Shown piece after piece: positions 1 to 6,618 of a stretch of 13,541 bases of DNA. The notes beneath the pieces are model-generated. The model saw only the letters and a program-made list of their open reading frames with translations. It did not search any database and had not been told where the DNA came from. Numbering within the stretch: position 1 is the first letter of the stretch; each line of letters starts with the position of its first letter. The position numbers and the translations under genes are program-made. The stretch covers positions 1-13,541 of the forward strand of contig CANKLK010000044.1 of NCBI GenBank assembly GCA_947482805.1, read 5' to 3'. The DNA comes from Flavobacteriaceae bacterium (GTDB lineage Bacteria > Bacteroidota > Bacteroidia > Flavobacteriales > Flavobacteriaceae).

Positions 1-1399
1 ATTAACTGCTACTATAGCAATGATGTTTGCTGGACCAATAAGTGATAAGTTGGGAAGAAATGTAGTTTTAAAATATTCAGCTTTGCTCTATTTCTTTTCA
101 GCTATTTTATCTGCAGTTACTCCTTCCTTTTTAATTTTAGTTATAGCAAGATTAATTGCTGGAATAGGTGTGGGTATATCTTTAATTATTGCACCCATGT
201 ATATTGCTGAAATATCTCCTGCTGAAAAGCGAGGGAAAATGGTTTCTTTCAATCAATTAAATATAGTTATAGGTATATCTGTCGCTTTTTTTACTAATTA
301 TTTAATAGTTCATTTATCAAGTTCAAATACTGAATGGGTTCAAGCATTAAAAATTAAAGAATACAATTGGAGATGGATGTTAGGCATTGAAGCATTTCCT
401 GCCTTGTTATATTATATTTTTTTATTTTTTGTACCACAAAGTCCAAGATGGTTATTAATGAAAGGAAGATATGATGAAGCATTAATTATCATGAAAAAAT
501 TGGGTGATGATGAAACTGCCGAAAAAATGATTACAGAATTTAAAGAAAGCATTTTGTTAGATGCTAAACCTAAAGAGAAAAGTTCAATCAAAGACTTGTT
601 TTTACCCTCAATGAAGTTAGTCTTATCTATTGGAATTGTTATAGCAGTATTGCAACAAATAACAGGTATAAACTCCGTGTTTTTTTATGCTCCAATGATT
701 TTTGAGCAATCAGGTATAGGAACTGATGCAGCATTTATTCAAGCCATTTTAGTAGGTTTAATAAATGTTGTTTTTACCATTGTTGCTATGGTATTGATTG
801 ACAAACTGGGAAGAAAACCATTGCTAGCCATTGGTGTCACTGGTGTTGCGTTAAGTATGTTTTTACTGTCATATAGTTTTAATGCAGCAACTTATACATT
901 AACTAATGATTCAATTTCAAAACTACCTAAAGAAATTAATGTTGAACAAATAAGTGTTTTACAAGATAAAACTTTTCAATCGGATACCGAATTTAAACAG
1001 GCAATTACAGAAGTTATTGGAGTAGCTGCTCAGAAGAAATATGAGTCCGAATTAATTTCTGCTTCTATAACTATGAATGCTATGTTAATTTTGTTTGGTA
1101 TATTAGGATTTGTAGCTTCTTTTGCAATATCACTTGGACCAGTAATGTGGGTGTTGTTTTCAGAACTTTTTCCAAATAAAATTCGAGGAATTGCTATTTC
1201 ATTTGTGGGTTTTATAAATTCTGCTGTTAGTTTTGTGGTTCAATTAGTTTTTCCATGGGAATTAGAAAAATTAGGAAGCACATTGACTTTTCTCTTATAT
1301 GGTATTTTTGCGCTGATTGGCTTAGTATTTATCATGAAATTATTACCTGAAACTAAAGGAAAATCTTTAGAAGAATTAGAAGCAATTCTTGTGAAATAA
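1..1399 (+). CDS. MFS sugar:proton symporter (sugar-porter family, XylE-like), 5' partial
   Basis: Inner-membrane transporter of the major facilitator superfamily, sugar-porter subfamily, expected to import a monosaccharide with protons. The reading frame is open to the left edge (L-T-A-T-I-A precedes the first visible ATG at 20). The visible protein starts at the loop 2-3 signature GPISDKLGRN, so roughly 65 N-terminal residues (TM1 and most of TM2) lie outside the window and ATG 20 is not the true start. Other family signatures are PQSPRWLLMKGR near 435-470 (cytoplasmic linker), QQITGIN near 652-672 (TM7 sugar-binding glutamines), DKLGRKP near 799-820, GPVMW near 1138-1152 and PETKGKSLEELE near the C terminus. 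A polar stretch of about 60 residues (roughly 890-1060) is inserted in a loop that is short in E. coli XylE. The substrate cannot be read from sequence; xylose, glucose or a related sugar are all possible. Family call confident, substrate not. Confidence 0.9.
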   Translation, partial: LTATIAMMFAGPISDKLGRNVVLKYSALLYFFSAILSAVTPSFLILVIARLIAGIGVGISLIIAPMYIAEISPAEKRGKMVSFNQLNIVIGISVAFFTNYLIVHLSSSNTEWVQALKIKEYNWRWMLGIEAFPALLYYIFLFFVPQSPRWLLMKGRYDEALIIMKKLGDDETAEKMITEFKESILLDAKPKEKSSIKDLFLPSMKLVLSIGIVIAVLQQITGINSVFFYAPMIFEQSGIGTDAAFIQAILVGLINVVFTIVAMVLIDKLGRKPLLAIGVTGVALSMFLLSYSFNAATYTLTNDSISKLPKEINVEQISVLQDKTFQSDTEFKQAITEVIGVAAQKKYESELISASITMNAMLILFGILGFVASFAISLGPVMWVLFSELFPNKIRGIAISFVGFINSAVSFVVQLVFPWELEKLGSTLTFLLYGIFALIGLVFIMKLLPETKGKSLEELEAILVK

Positions 1400-1538
1400 T
1401 CTAATAGATCAACTTTTAAAATAATAACTTACACATAAATACCAATAACAGTACTAAAGAAATAATTGATTTTTATTTATAAAATAGGAGAGTAAATCGA
1501 TATTAAATTTATCTTTTTTAACTTTTTTTTAAAATTAA

Positions 1539-1571
1539 TTTGTTTTTTAAATAAATTTTATGTTAAATTTG
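1539..1571 (+). promoter_or_regulatory. Bacteroidota-type promoter for the sigma-factor gene
   Basis: TTTG at 1539-1542 and TAAATTTG at 1564-1571 match the -33 (TTTG) and -7 (TAnnTTTG) elements used by the primary sigma factor of Bacteroidota, with a 21-base spacer. Transcription would start about 5-8 bases downstream, giving a leader of about 85-90 bases before the ATG at 1666. It lies in a 266-base AT-rich gap (1400-1665) in which I see nothing else, including no GC-rich terminator for the upstream transporter. Confidence 0.6.
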
Positions 1572-1665
1572 AATTATAATTAACTCGTAATACTGATTTG
1601 CCTATACCAGACAATTACTTTTAGATAAAAAGCTCTTTTTTAAACCTACACTAAAAGATAATGTT

Positions 1666-2253
1666 ATGGCTAAATCTCAACTTCCGGATGCTCAATTAGT
1701 TGACAAGTATGTTGCTGGCGATGAAAACGCATTAGCAATCTTAATCGATAGACATCAATCAAAAATTTACGGATATATCTATTCCAAAGTTACAGATAGA
1801 GATGTTACAGAAGATATTTTTCAGGAAACTTTCTTTAAAGTTATTCACACACTAAAATCGAAAAAATTCTACAATGAGGAAGGTAAATTTCTATCATGGG
1901 TTTTGCGTATAGCTAGTAATCTTATTATAGATAAATTCCGTAATGATAAAAAAATGCCTCTAAAGAGAGACACAGAAGAATTTTCTATTTTTTCGAATAT
2001 AAAAGATACCTCTCTTGATATTGAAAAGACACTTATCAAAAGTCAGGTAGATATTGATTTAAAAAAGATAATTGAAAAGCTGCCTCATGATCAAAAAGAA
2101 GTAATTATGATGCGCTATTATTCAGACATGAGTTTTAAAGAAATAGCGGATTTTACGGGAGTTAGTGTCAATACTACCTTAGGAAGAATGCGTTACGCTA
2201 TCACTAATTTAAGAAAGGTCATAGAAAAAAATAAAATTTATTTACCTTCATAG
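1666..2253 (+). CDS. ECF-type RNA polymerase sigma factor (sigma-70 family)
   Basis: 195-residue sigma factor with only region 2 and region 4, the usual length for the extracytoplasmic-function group. Region 2 spans about residues 24-93 and includes the -10 recognition/core-binding helix around DRDVTEDIFQETFFKVI (44-60) and FLSWVLRIASNLIIDKF. Region 4 spans about 133-186 with LPHDQKEVIMMRYY and the helix-turn-helix SFKEIADFTGVSVNTTLGRM. It should direct RNA polymerase to a small regulon. No anti-sigma gene with a membrane segment follows; instead a 47-residue basic protein starts 58 bases downstream. The ATG at 1666 is chosen because it gives a normal N terminus; the ATG at 1661 is in another frame. 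The promoter upstream looks like a primary-sigma promoter, so the gene seems constitutive or growth-regulated rather than self-activated. Target regulon unknown. Confidence 0.92.
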   Translation: MAKSQLPDAQLVDKYVAGDENALAILIDRHQSKIYGYIYSKVTDRDVTEDIFQETFFKVIHTLKSKKFYNEEGKFLSWVLRIASNLIIDKFRNDKKMPLKRDTEEFSIFSNIKDTSLDIEKTLIKSQVDIDLKKIIEKLPHDQKEVIMMRYYSDMSFKEIADFTGVSVNTTLGRMRYAITNLRKVIEKNKIYLPS

Positions 2254-2311
2254 ACAATAAAAAGTATTTTTTTGCGTTATTATTTAAACATCAAAAAAAT
2301 AGATTTTTTAT

Positions 2312-2455
2312 ATGGCAAAACTTTACTCTAAAAGGAAATTAGCACCAAAAAAAATGTTACCCAAAAAAGAAACAATTCGTTTAATCCTTCAATATTCTTG
2401 TGCATTAAATATTGTTAAGATTGGTAATGTTAACTTCGATTTTATAGCTAATTAA
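2312..2455 (+). CDS. Small basic protein of 47 residues, function unknown
   Basis: ATG at 2312, TAA at 2453-2455, encoding a lysine-rich N-terminal half (MAKLYSKRKLAPKKMLPKKE) followed by a hydrophobic-rich half (TIRLILQYSCALNIVKIGN..., ending FDFIAN). It lies 58 bases after the sigma-factor gene on the same strand, is preceded by an AT-rich, A-rich start region like its neighbours, and is followed directly by a hairpin with a T-run. Position, charge pattern and the immediate terminator argue that it is real and co-transcribed with the sigma gene. Its stop codon overlaps the stop of the convergent nth gene (shared TTAA at 2452-2455). From memory, similar short KLAPKK-type proteins follow sigma genes in other flavobacteria, but I cannot check that here. 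The basic face could suit binding to nucleic acid or to an acidic protein partner; that is speculation. Confidence 0.65.
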   Translation: MAKLYSKRKLAPKKMLPKKETIRLILQYSCALNIVKIGNVNFDFIAN

Positions 2456-3135
2456 GATATCCCGTCTCGTTTAAATCGAGGCGGGATGTTTTTATAATAT
2501 TCATTCAACACTGATTTTCTTCCAATTGTTTTGGTAATGATATCTTTTTCTATATCCCAACTTCTAGCAGGAGAATATTCTCTTCCATACCAAATAATTT
2601 GAAGATGTAATTCATTCCATAGTTCTTTTGGAAAAATTGCTTTGGCATCTTTTTCAGTTTGCTGAACATTTTTTCCGTTTGTCAAATTCCAACGATACAT
2701 TAACCTGTGAATGTGAGTGTCAACAGGAAAAGCGGGAACTCCGAATGCTTGTGACATAACAACACTTGCGGTTTTGTGTCCAACTGCTGGTAATTCTTCT
2801 AATGCTTCAAATGATTGCGGAACAAGTCCGTTATGCTTTTCTATCAAAATTTCCGATAATCCATAAATGCCTTTTGATTTCATAGGTGAAAGCCCACATG
2901 GGCGAATTATATCTTTTATTTCTTCTACCGAAAGTTTAACCATATCATAGGGATTATCCGCTTTTTTAAAAAGGATAGGTGTAATTTGATTAACACGCAC
3001 ATCAGTACATTGAGCCGAAAGCAACACGGCAATCAGTAAAGTGTATGGATCCTTATGATCAAGTGGAATTGGTATTTCGGGGTAAAGTTCTTTTAACGTA
3101 TTTATAACAACTGTTGCACGCTCTTTTTTGGTCAT
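2452..3135 (-). CDS. nth: Endonuclease III (DNA glycosylase/AP lyase), lacking the 4Fe-4S cysteines
   Basis: Base-excision repair enzyme that removes oxidised pyrimidines and nicks at abasic sites by beta-elimination. 227 residues, slightly longer than E. coli Nth (211). The helix-hairpin-helix is LEELPAVGHKTASVV, with the Schiff-base lysine at Lys121, followed by the catalytic aspartate Asp139 in PVDTHIHRL. The N-terminal signature LLSAQCTDVRVN is also present. The C-terminal region that normally carries C-x6-C-x2-C-x5-C contains no cysteine: where E. coli has Cys187 this protein reads GREYSPARSWD, and the only two cysteines (43 and 80) lie elsewhere. An extra basic tail ends in PPRFKRDGIS. 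It is convergent with the sigma operon, with overlapping stop codons, and its 3' end carries that operon's terminator. It is divergent from bcp across 78 bases, in which I see no convincing promoter match. Function confident; loss of the cluster is seen directly. Confidence 0.93.
   Translation of the reverse strand: MTKKERATVVINTLKELYPEIPIPLDHKDPYTLLIAVLLSAQCTDVRVNQITPILFKKADNPYDMVKLSVEEIKDIIRPCGLSPMKSKGIYGLSEILIEKHNGLVPQSFEALEELPAVGHKTASVVMSQAFGVPAFPVDTHIHRLMYRWNLTNGKNVQQTEKDAKAIFPKELWNELHLQIIWYGREYSPARSWDIEKDIITKTIGRKSVLNEYYKNIPPRFKRDGIS
2457..2493 (+). terminator. Rho-independent terminator for the sigma factor/small-protein operon
   Basis: The arms ATCCCGTCTCG (2459-2469) and CGAGGCGGGAT (2477-2487) form an 11-pair stem with a single U-G wobble and a 7-base loop, followed by GTTTTT (2488-2493). 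It starts 4 bases after the small-protein stop. The whole hairpin lies within the 3' coding end of nth on the other strand, where the bases encode the last dozen or so residues. In the nth direction no T-run follows the stem, so it should act mainly on the plus-strand transcript. Confidence 0.7.
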
Positions 3136-3213
3136 TTTAAACTAAATTTGGAGTGTAAAAATAATAAATTAAAGTCAGTATCTAATTTACTCATTAACTT
3201 AGCAACTTTATAA

Positions 3214-3666
3214 ATGACAACACTACAAAAAGGTGACAAGGCACCTAATTTTTCCGGAAAAGACCAAGATGGCAACAGTCATGATTTAGCCGATTATAAA
3301 GGCCAAAAATTAGTAGTTTTCTTTTATCCAAAAGCTGATACACCAGGCTGTACCGCCGAAGCTTGCGATTTGAGAGACAATTTTGAACGCTTCAAAGCCA
3401 ATAATTTTGCATTACTTGGAGTTAGTGCCGATAGTGCTAAAGCACAGAGTAAATTTAAAACCAAATACGAATTTCCTTTCCCGTTATTGGCAGATGAAGA
3501 CAAATCTGTTATACAAGCGTTTGGTGTTTGGGGACCTAAAAAATTTATGGGAAAAGAATATGATGGTATTCATAGAACTACATTTATTATCAATGAAGAA
3601 GGTATAATTGATGAAGTCATTTCCGACGTGAAAACAAAGTCACACGCCGCTCAAATATTAAAATAA
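3214..3666 (+). CDS. bcp: Thioredoxin-dependent thiol peroxidase (peroxiredoxin, Bcp/PrxQ family)
   Basis: Cytoplasmic peroxiredoxin that reduces hydrogen peroxide and organic hydroperoxides, being recycled by thioredoxin. 150 residues, the usual family length. AhpC/TSA fold: N-terminal GDKAPNFSGKDQDG, then VVFFYPKADTPGCTAEACDLRDNF with the peroxidatic Cys46 and resolving Cys51 in the C-x4-C spacing typical of alpha-type Bcp, and later the DGIHRTTFII segment that supplies the conserved arginine. The ATG at 3214 gives the standard N terminus. It is a single-gene unit, divergent from nth and ended by a strong bidirectional hairpin 4 bases after the stop. A peroxide-removing enzyme beside a repair enzyme for oxidised bases fits a shared role in oxidative stress, but co-regulation is only inferred. 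Confidence 0.95.
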   Translation: MTTLQKGDKAPNFSGKDQDGNSHDLADYKGQKLVVFFYPKADTPGCTAEACDLRDNFERFKANNFALLGVSADSAKAQSKFKTKYEFPFPLLADEDKSVIQAFGVWGPKKFMGKEYDGIHRTTFIINEEGIIDEVISDVKTKSHAAQILK

Positions 3667-3669
3667 ATA

Positions 3670-3699
3670 AAAAAGCCAAGAATTTAATCTTGGCTTTTT
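3670..3699. terminator. Bidirectional terminator between convergent bcp and the 488-residue gene
   Basis: AAAAAGCCAAGA (3670-3681) and TCTTGGCTTTTT (3688-3699) pair perfectly over 12 bases with loop ATTTAA. The A-run on one side and T-run on the other make a U-tract for transcripts from either direction. It fits exactly between the two stop codons (3666 and 3702). Confidence 0.88.
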
Positions 3700-3701
3700 A
3701 T

Positions 3702-5168
3702 TTATGCTTTTTCTAAAACTTTATTGGGATTATAACCAAATAATTGGTGTTGTTTGATTATATCTGAGATTCCTTTAGGTAATAATTTTTCCCAACCTGG
3801 AGTTCCGGAACTAATCATTTTCAGCACTTCACGTGAGAAAATTTTAAGATGACTTTTATCAAAATCTGTGATGTCAACTACTTTTCCATTATAAGCAAAG
3901 AATTTATATAATTCTTTCATTCTGGGGTGTACTTTTAGATTTTGAGAAGTTATTATTTCTCCGTTTTCATCTTCCATTGGATACAAGAAAACTTTTAAAT
4001 CACGATAAAATAATTTTCCAAAAGCTTCAAGAATTCCACCGCTTAAATGACGATAGTATTTTTCATCAAAAATGTCAATCAAATTATTTACTCCCATAGC
4101 CAATCCCATTCTGGCTTTGGTATAACTAGAAAAATATTCGACTACTTTATAATATTCCTGGAAATTTGAAATCATTACGGTTTGACCTAACGCACATAGC
4201 AATTCAGCTCTGTCCATAAAATCTCTTTCATCAATTTCACCTTCAGAACGCAGATTTGATAACGTAATTTCAAAAATTACCAAGGCGTTATCTTTTTCGA
4301 CTTTACTTTCTTCCAAGAACATTTTTAATGACCTCTCGTACATGTCCATATTTACCTGTGTAACAGGTCGGAAGCTACCCCGTAATGCCAAGATATTCTT
4401 CTTGTATAAAATGGCGGCAGGAAGAATATTTTTTCCGTCCGGACCAAACATCACTGCATCAGTCATTCCATTTTTCACTAATTGTAAACTCATCAATCGA
4501 TTATCAACATTCGCAAAACGCGGCCCTGAAAAGTTAATAGTATCAATCTCAAGTTGGTCTTTATCTAAATGATCATAGAGATAACGCAATAATTTTTTTG
4601 GATCGTTATACTTATAAAAAGCACCAAAAATCAAATTAACACCTAATACACCAAGAGTTTCCTGTTGTAATCTGGCATCATTTTCTTTGAAACGTATGTG
4701 TAATATGATTTCGTTATAATCTTCTTCAGCTTCGACTTGGTATTTTATTCCAACCCAACCATGGCCTTTAAATTGTTTTGCAAAATCGATAGTAGAAACC
4801 GTATTAGCATAACTGAAAAACATTTTATTTGGATGTTTATCTCTGCTTAATCGTTTTTCAATCAATTCCACTTCGTGACTTAACATGTTTTTTAAACGAC
4901 TTTCAGTTACATATCTGCCATCGTCTTCAATACCGTAAATAGCATCACTGAAATCTTTATCGTAAGCAGACATTGCTTTTGCTATGGTTCCGGACGAACC
5001 GCCAGCTCTAAAAAAATGCCTGACTGTTTCTTGGCCTGCGCCAATTTCTGCAAAAGTTCCGTAAATGTTTTCGTTAAAGTTAATTCTCATCGCTTTATCC
5101 TTTAAAGAAGGGACTTGCTCGATAACTTTATCGCCTTTTAATTTTATAAATGATGCTGATTTTTCCAT
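3702..5168 (-). CDS. Conserved protein of unknown function, 488 residues
   Basis: Large soluble-looking protein with no signal peptide or membrane segment. Recognisable blocks are MRINFNENIYGTFAEIGAGQ, then ETVRHFFRAGGSSGTIAKAM with a glycine/serine turn, followed by SAYDKDFSDAIYG. There are later blocks around HGWVGIKYQ, RFANVDNRLMSLQLVKNGM, ILALRGSFRPVTQVN and LAMGVNNLIDIFDE. I recognise this as a conserved protein in Bacteroidota without a demonstrated function. I recall that databases give such proteins inconsistent names, and nothing in the sequence supports a TonB receptor or any particular enzyme. The start is placed at ATG 5168 (MEKSASFIKLKG). An in-frame TTG at 5189 would add 7 residues, but that TTG is part of the TAACTTTG -7 promoter box and would not be transcribed. 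It is monocistronic, with its own promoter, and ends at a hairpin shared with bcp. Enzymatic or regulatory role cannot be assigned. Confidence 0.85.
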   Translation of the reverse strand: MEKSASFIKLKGDKVIEQVPSLKDKAMRINFNENIYGTFAEIGAGQETVRHFFRAGGSSGTIAKAMSAYDKDFSDAIYGIEDDGRYVTESRLKNMLSHEVELIEKRLSRDKHPNKMFFSYANTVSTIDFAKQFKGHGWVGIKYQVEAEEDYNEIILHIRFKENDARLQQETLGVLGVNLIFGAFYKYNDPKKLLRYLYDHLDKDQLEIDTINFSGPRFANVDNRLMSLQLVKNGMTDAVMFGPDGKNILPAAILYKKNILALRGSFRPVTQVNMDMYERSLKMFLEESKVEKDNALVIFEITLSNLRSEGEIDERDFMDRAELLCALGQTVMISNFQEYYKVVEYFSSYTKARMGLAMGVNNLIDIFDEKYYRHLSGGILEAFGKLFYRDLKVFLYPMEDENGEIITSQNLKVHPRMKELYKFFAYNGKVVDITDFDKSHLKIFSREVLKMISSGTPGWEKLLPKGISDIIKQHQLFGYNPNKVLEKA

Positions 5169-5186
5169 GAGATTTTTAATACTTTG

Positions 5187-5194
5187 CAAAGTTA
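5187..5194 (-). promoter_or_regulatory. -7 promoter box for the 488-residue gene
   Basis: On the minus strand 5194-5187 reads TAACTTTG, a full match to TAnnTTTG. Only a weak -33 candidate (TTTA at 5216-5213, 18-base spacer) is visible. Transcription would begin near 5180, leaving a very short leader of about a dozen bases before ATG 5168. This decides against the TTG at 5189 as start codon. Confidence 0.6.
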
Positions 5195-5233
5195 CTAAAA
5201 TACCTATTTTATTAAAGAGAATTAACTGCTATT

Positions 5234-5267
5234 TTTGTAATTATTTACATTGAAAAAATTACTTTTA
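5234..5267 (+). promoter_or_regulatory. Possible promoter for the MBL-fold hydrolase cluster
   Basis: TTTG at 5234-5237 and TACTTTTA at 5260-5267 (one mismatch to TAnnTTTG) are 22 bases apart. Transcription would start near 5275, about 30 bases before ATG 5304. The match is imperfect and the spacing slightly long, so this is a candidate only. It is back to back with the minus-strand promoter at 5187-5194. Confidence 0.35.
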
Positions 5268-5303
5268 TAAGTAGTTGATTTGAACATTAAAAACCGTGCA
5301 ATA

Positions 5304-6071
5304 ATGCAAGTTTATTTTCTTGGTACCGGTACTTCACAAGGCATTCCCGTTATAGGGAGTAATCACTCTGTTTGTAAAAGTTCAGATCCAAAAGATAAAA
5401 GGTTACGCGTTTCCGTTTGGGTTACTTGGGAAGATAATTCAATAGTCATTGATTGCGGCCCCGATTTCAGACAGCAAATGCTAATTTCAGATTGCTTAAC
5501 CCTAGACGCAATACTTTTCACACATGAGCATGCCGATCACACAGCGGGATTGGATGATATCCGGCCTTTTTTTTTTAAACAGAAAAGAGACATTCCAATT
5601 TATGGTCATTCTCGGGTTTTAGAAAACCTAAATAGGAGATTTGATTATATTTTTGAAACCGAAAATAAATATCCTGGTGCGCCTGGAGTTCAGACTTTTG
5701 CTGTAAACAATAATGAAGATTTTAAAATCGGGCAAACTAAAATTACACCTATAGAAGTTAATCATGGTAACCTACAGGTTTTTGGTTATAGAATTCAGGA
5801 TTTTGTTTATTTAACAGATGTAAAAACTATTGATAGTGCTGAAATTAAAAAGCTAATTGGTGTAAAAGTATTGGTAGTTAATGCGTTACGAGAAGAACCA
5901 CATCAAACACATTTTAGTTTGCAGGAAGCATTAGATTTTATACATTTGGTTCAGCCTGAAAGAGCCTATTTGACACATATTAGTCATTTACTAGGTTATC
6001 ACGAAGAAGTTCAACAACGATTGCCAAAAAATGTATTTTTGGCTTATGACAATTTAAAAATTACATTTTAG
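5304..6071 (+). CDS. MBL-fold metallo-hydrolase, PhnP-like
   Basis: 255-residue member of the metallo-beta-lactamase superfamily, resembling the PhnP (cyclic phosphodiesterase) group. N-terminal FLGTGTSQGIPVIG is the family opening. The dinuclear metal site is visible as HEHADH (74-79), with further candidate ligands NHG (His154), TDVK (Asp172) and the histidines of LTHISHLLGYH (225, 228). It probably hydrolyses a phosphoester; the substrate is unknown. No phn (C-P lyase) gene is nearby, so a role in phosphonate breakdown is not supported by context. Where PhnP has a Cys-x-Cys-x2-Cys structural zinc motif after the first loop, this protein reads GSNHSVC, retaining only the last cysteine. The start is placed at ATG 5304 (MQVYFLG); the in-frame TTG at 5280 adds 8 residues not expected in the family. 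The downstream gene begins 4 bases after its stop, suggesting co-transcription. Confidence 0.88.
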   Translation: MQVYFLGTGTSQGIPVIGSNHSVCKSSDPKDKRLRVSVWVTWEDNSIVIDCGPDFRQQMLISDCLTLDAILFTHEHADHTAGLDDIRPFFFKQKRDIPIYGHSRVLENLNRRFDYIFETENKYPGAPGVQTFAVNNNEDFKIGQTKITPIEVNHGNLQVFGYRIQDFVYLTDVKTIDSAEIKKLIGVKVLVVNALREEPHQTHFSLQEALDFIHLVQPERAYLTHISHLLGYHEEVQQRLPKNVFLAYDNLKITF

Positions 6072-6075
6072 TTTT

Positions 6076-6600
6076 ATGAAAAAATCACTGTTTTTATATC
6101 TTTTTATTATCGCTGCTCTGTTTAATATTTTTACCTATAAATACTTTACTTCAAAAGAAAGTAGTGAACAAAAATCACCCACAGAAACTAACGATAATTC
6201 TTCTGTAACTTCCAAAGTCATGTCTGATAGTATTACTCGTTTGTATGATAAACTAAATGATGCTAATACTTTTTCATTGGAAAATAATGACAGAGCACAA
6301 AATTATTTGTATGAAAGTAACAAAATAAATGATGTTCCAGTATTTGCTGAAAAAGTAAAACAAGCGCTATTGAGTTATAATGACAGTCCGGAAGGAAATA
6401 AATATACAGACCAGGTCAAAATGGGTAGTCAAAAGTTTATTATTAGTAGTGTTAAACTTTTAAACCACCGTTGGATCATTGCTAATTATAGCAATGGAGA
6501 ACTATGGGGAGAAGTGATGTTGAAATATTTTGTTGAAAATAATGGCAGTATTTCATTTGAGATTATGAATTCTTATTTATACCCGGCCAATTTAAATTAG
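6076..6600 (+). CDS. Membrane-anchored protein of unknown function, 174 residues
   Basis: The N terminus MKKSLFLYLFIIAALFNIFTYKYF has two lysines followed by one hydrophobic segment (about residues 4-23), fitting an uncleaved signal anchor or a signal peptide without an obvious cleavage motif. A serine/threonine/acid-rich linker (about 26-50) follows, then a mixed alpha/beta domain from about 90 to 170 with VFAEKVKQALLSYND, a lysine-rich stretch and LNHRWIIANYSNGELWGEV. There are no cysteines and no lipobox. It probably faces the periplasm. It starts 4 bases after the MBL-fold hydrolase and is followed 18 bases later by a lipoprotein gene, so the three are likely one transcript. I do not recognise an enzymatic family. 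Confidence 0.8.
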   Translation: MKKSLFLYLFIIAALFNIFTYKYFTSKESSEQKSPTETNDNSSVTSKVMSDSITRLYDKLNDANTFSLENNDRAQNYLYESNKINDVPVFAEKVKQALLSYNDSPEGNKYTDQVKMGSQKFIISSVKLLNHRWIIANYSNGELWGEVMLKYFVENNGSISFEIMNSYLYPANLN

Positions 6601-6618
6601 TAGTTAACTCAACCAAAT

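Noticed and set aside
1400..1538. Possible terminator or tRNA after the sugar symporter
   Set aside because: Only weak AT-rich self-complementarity is present and no cloverleaf or GC-containing stem with a T-run could be drawn.
1597..1623. Second promoter-like pair (TTTG and TACTTTTA) before the sigma gene
   Set aside because: The spacer is only 15 bases and the -7 box has a mismatch, clearly worse than the 1539-1571 candidate.
3136..3213. Promoters in the divergent nth/bcp gap
   Set aside because: TTTG at 3147-3150 and TAATTTAC or TAACTTAG occur, but spacing or sequence does not fit the consensus on either strand, so no call was made.
3383..3607. 74-codon open frame on the plus strand within bcp
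   Set aside because: It lies wholly inside the confidently assigned peroxiredoxin gene in another frame and shows no domain or start context.
5280..5303. TTG start adding 8 residues to the MBL-fold hydrolase
   Set aside because: The family begins directly with the MxVxFLGTGTS strand, matching ATG 5304.
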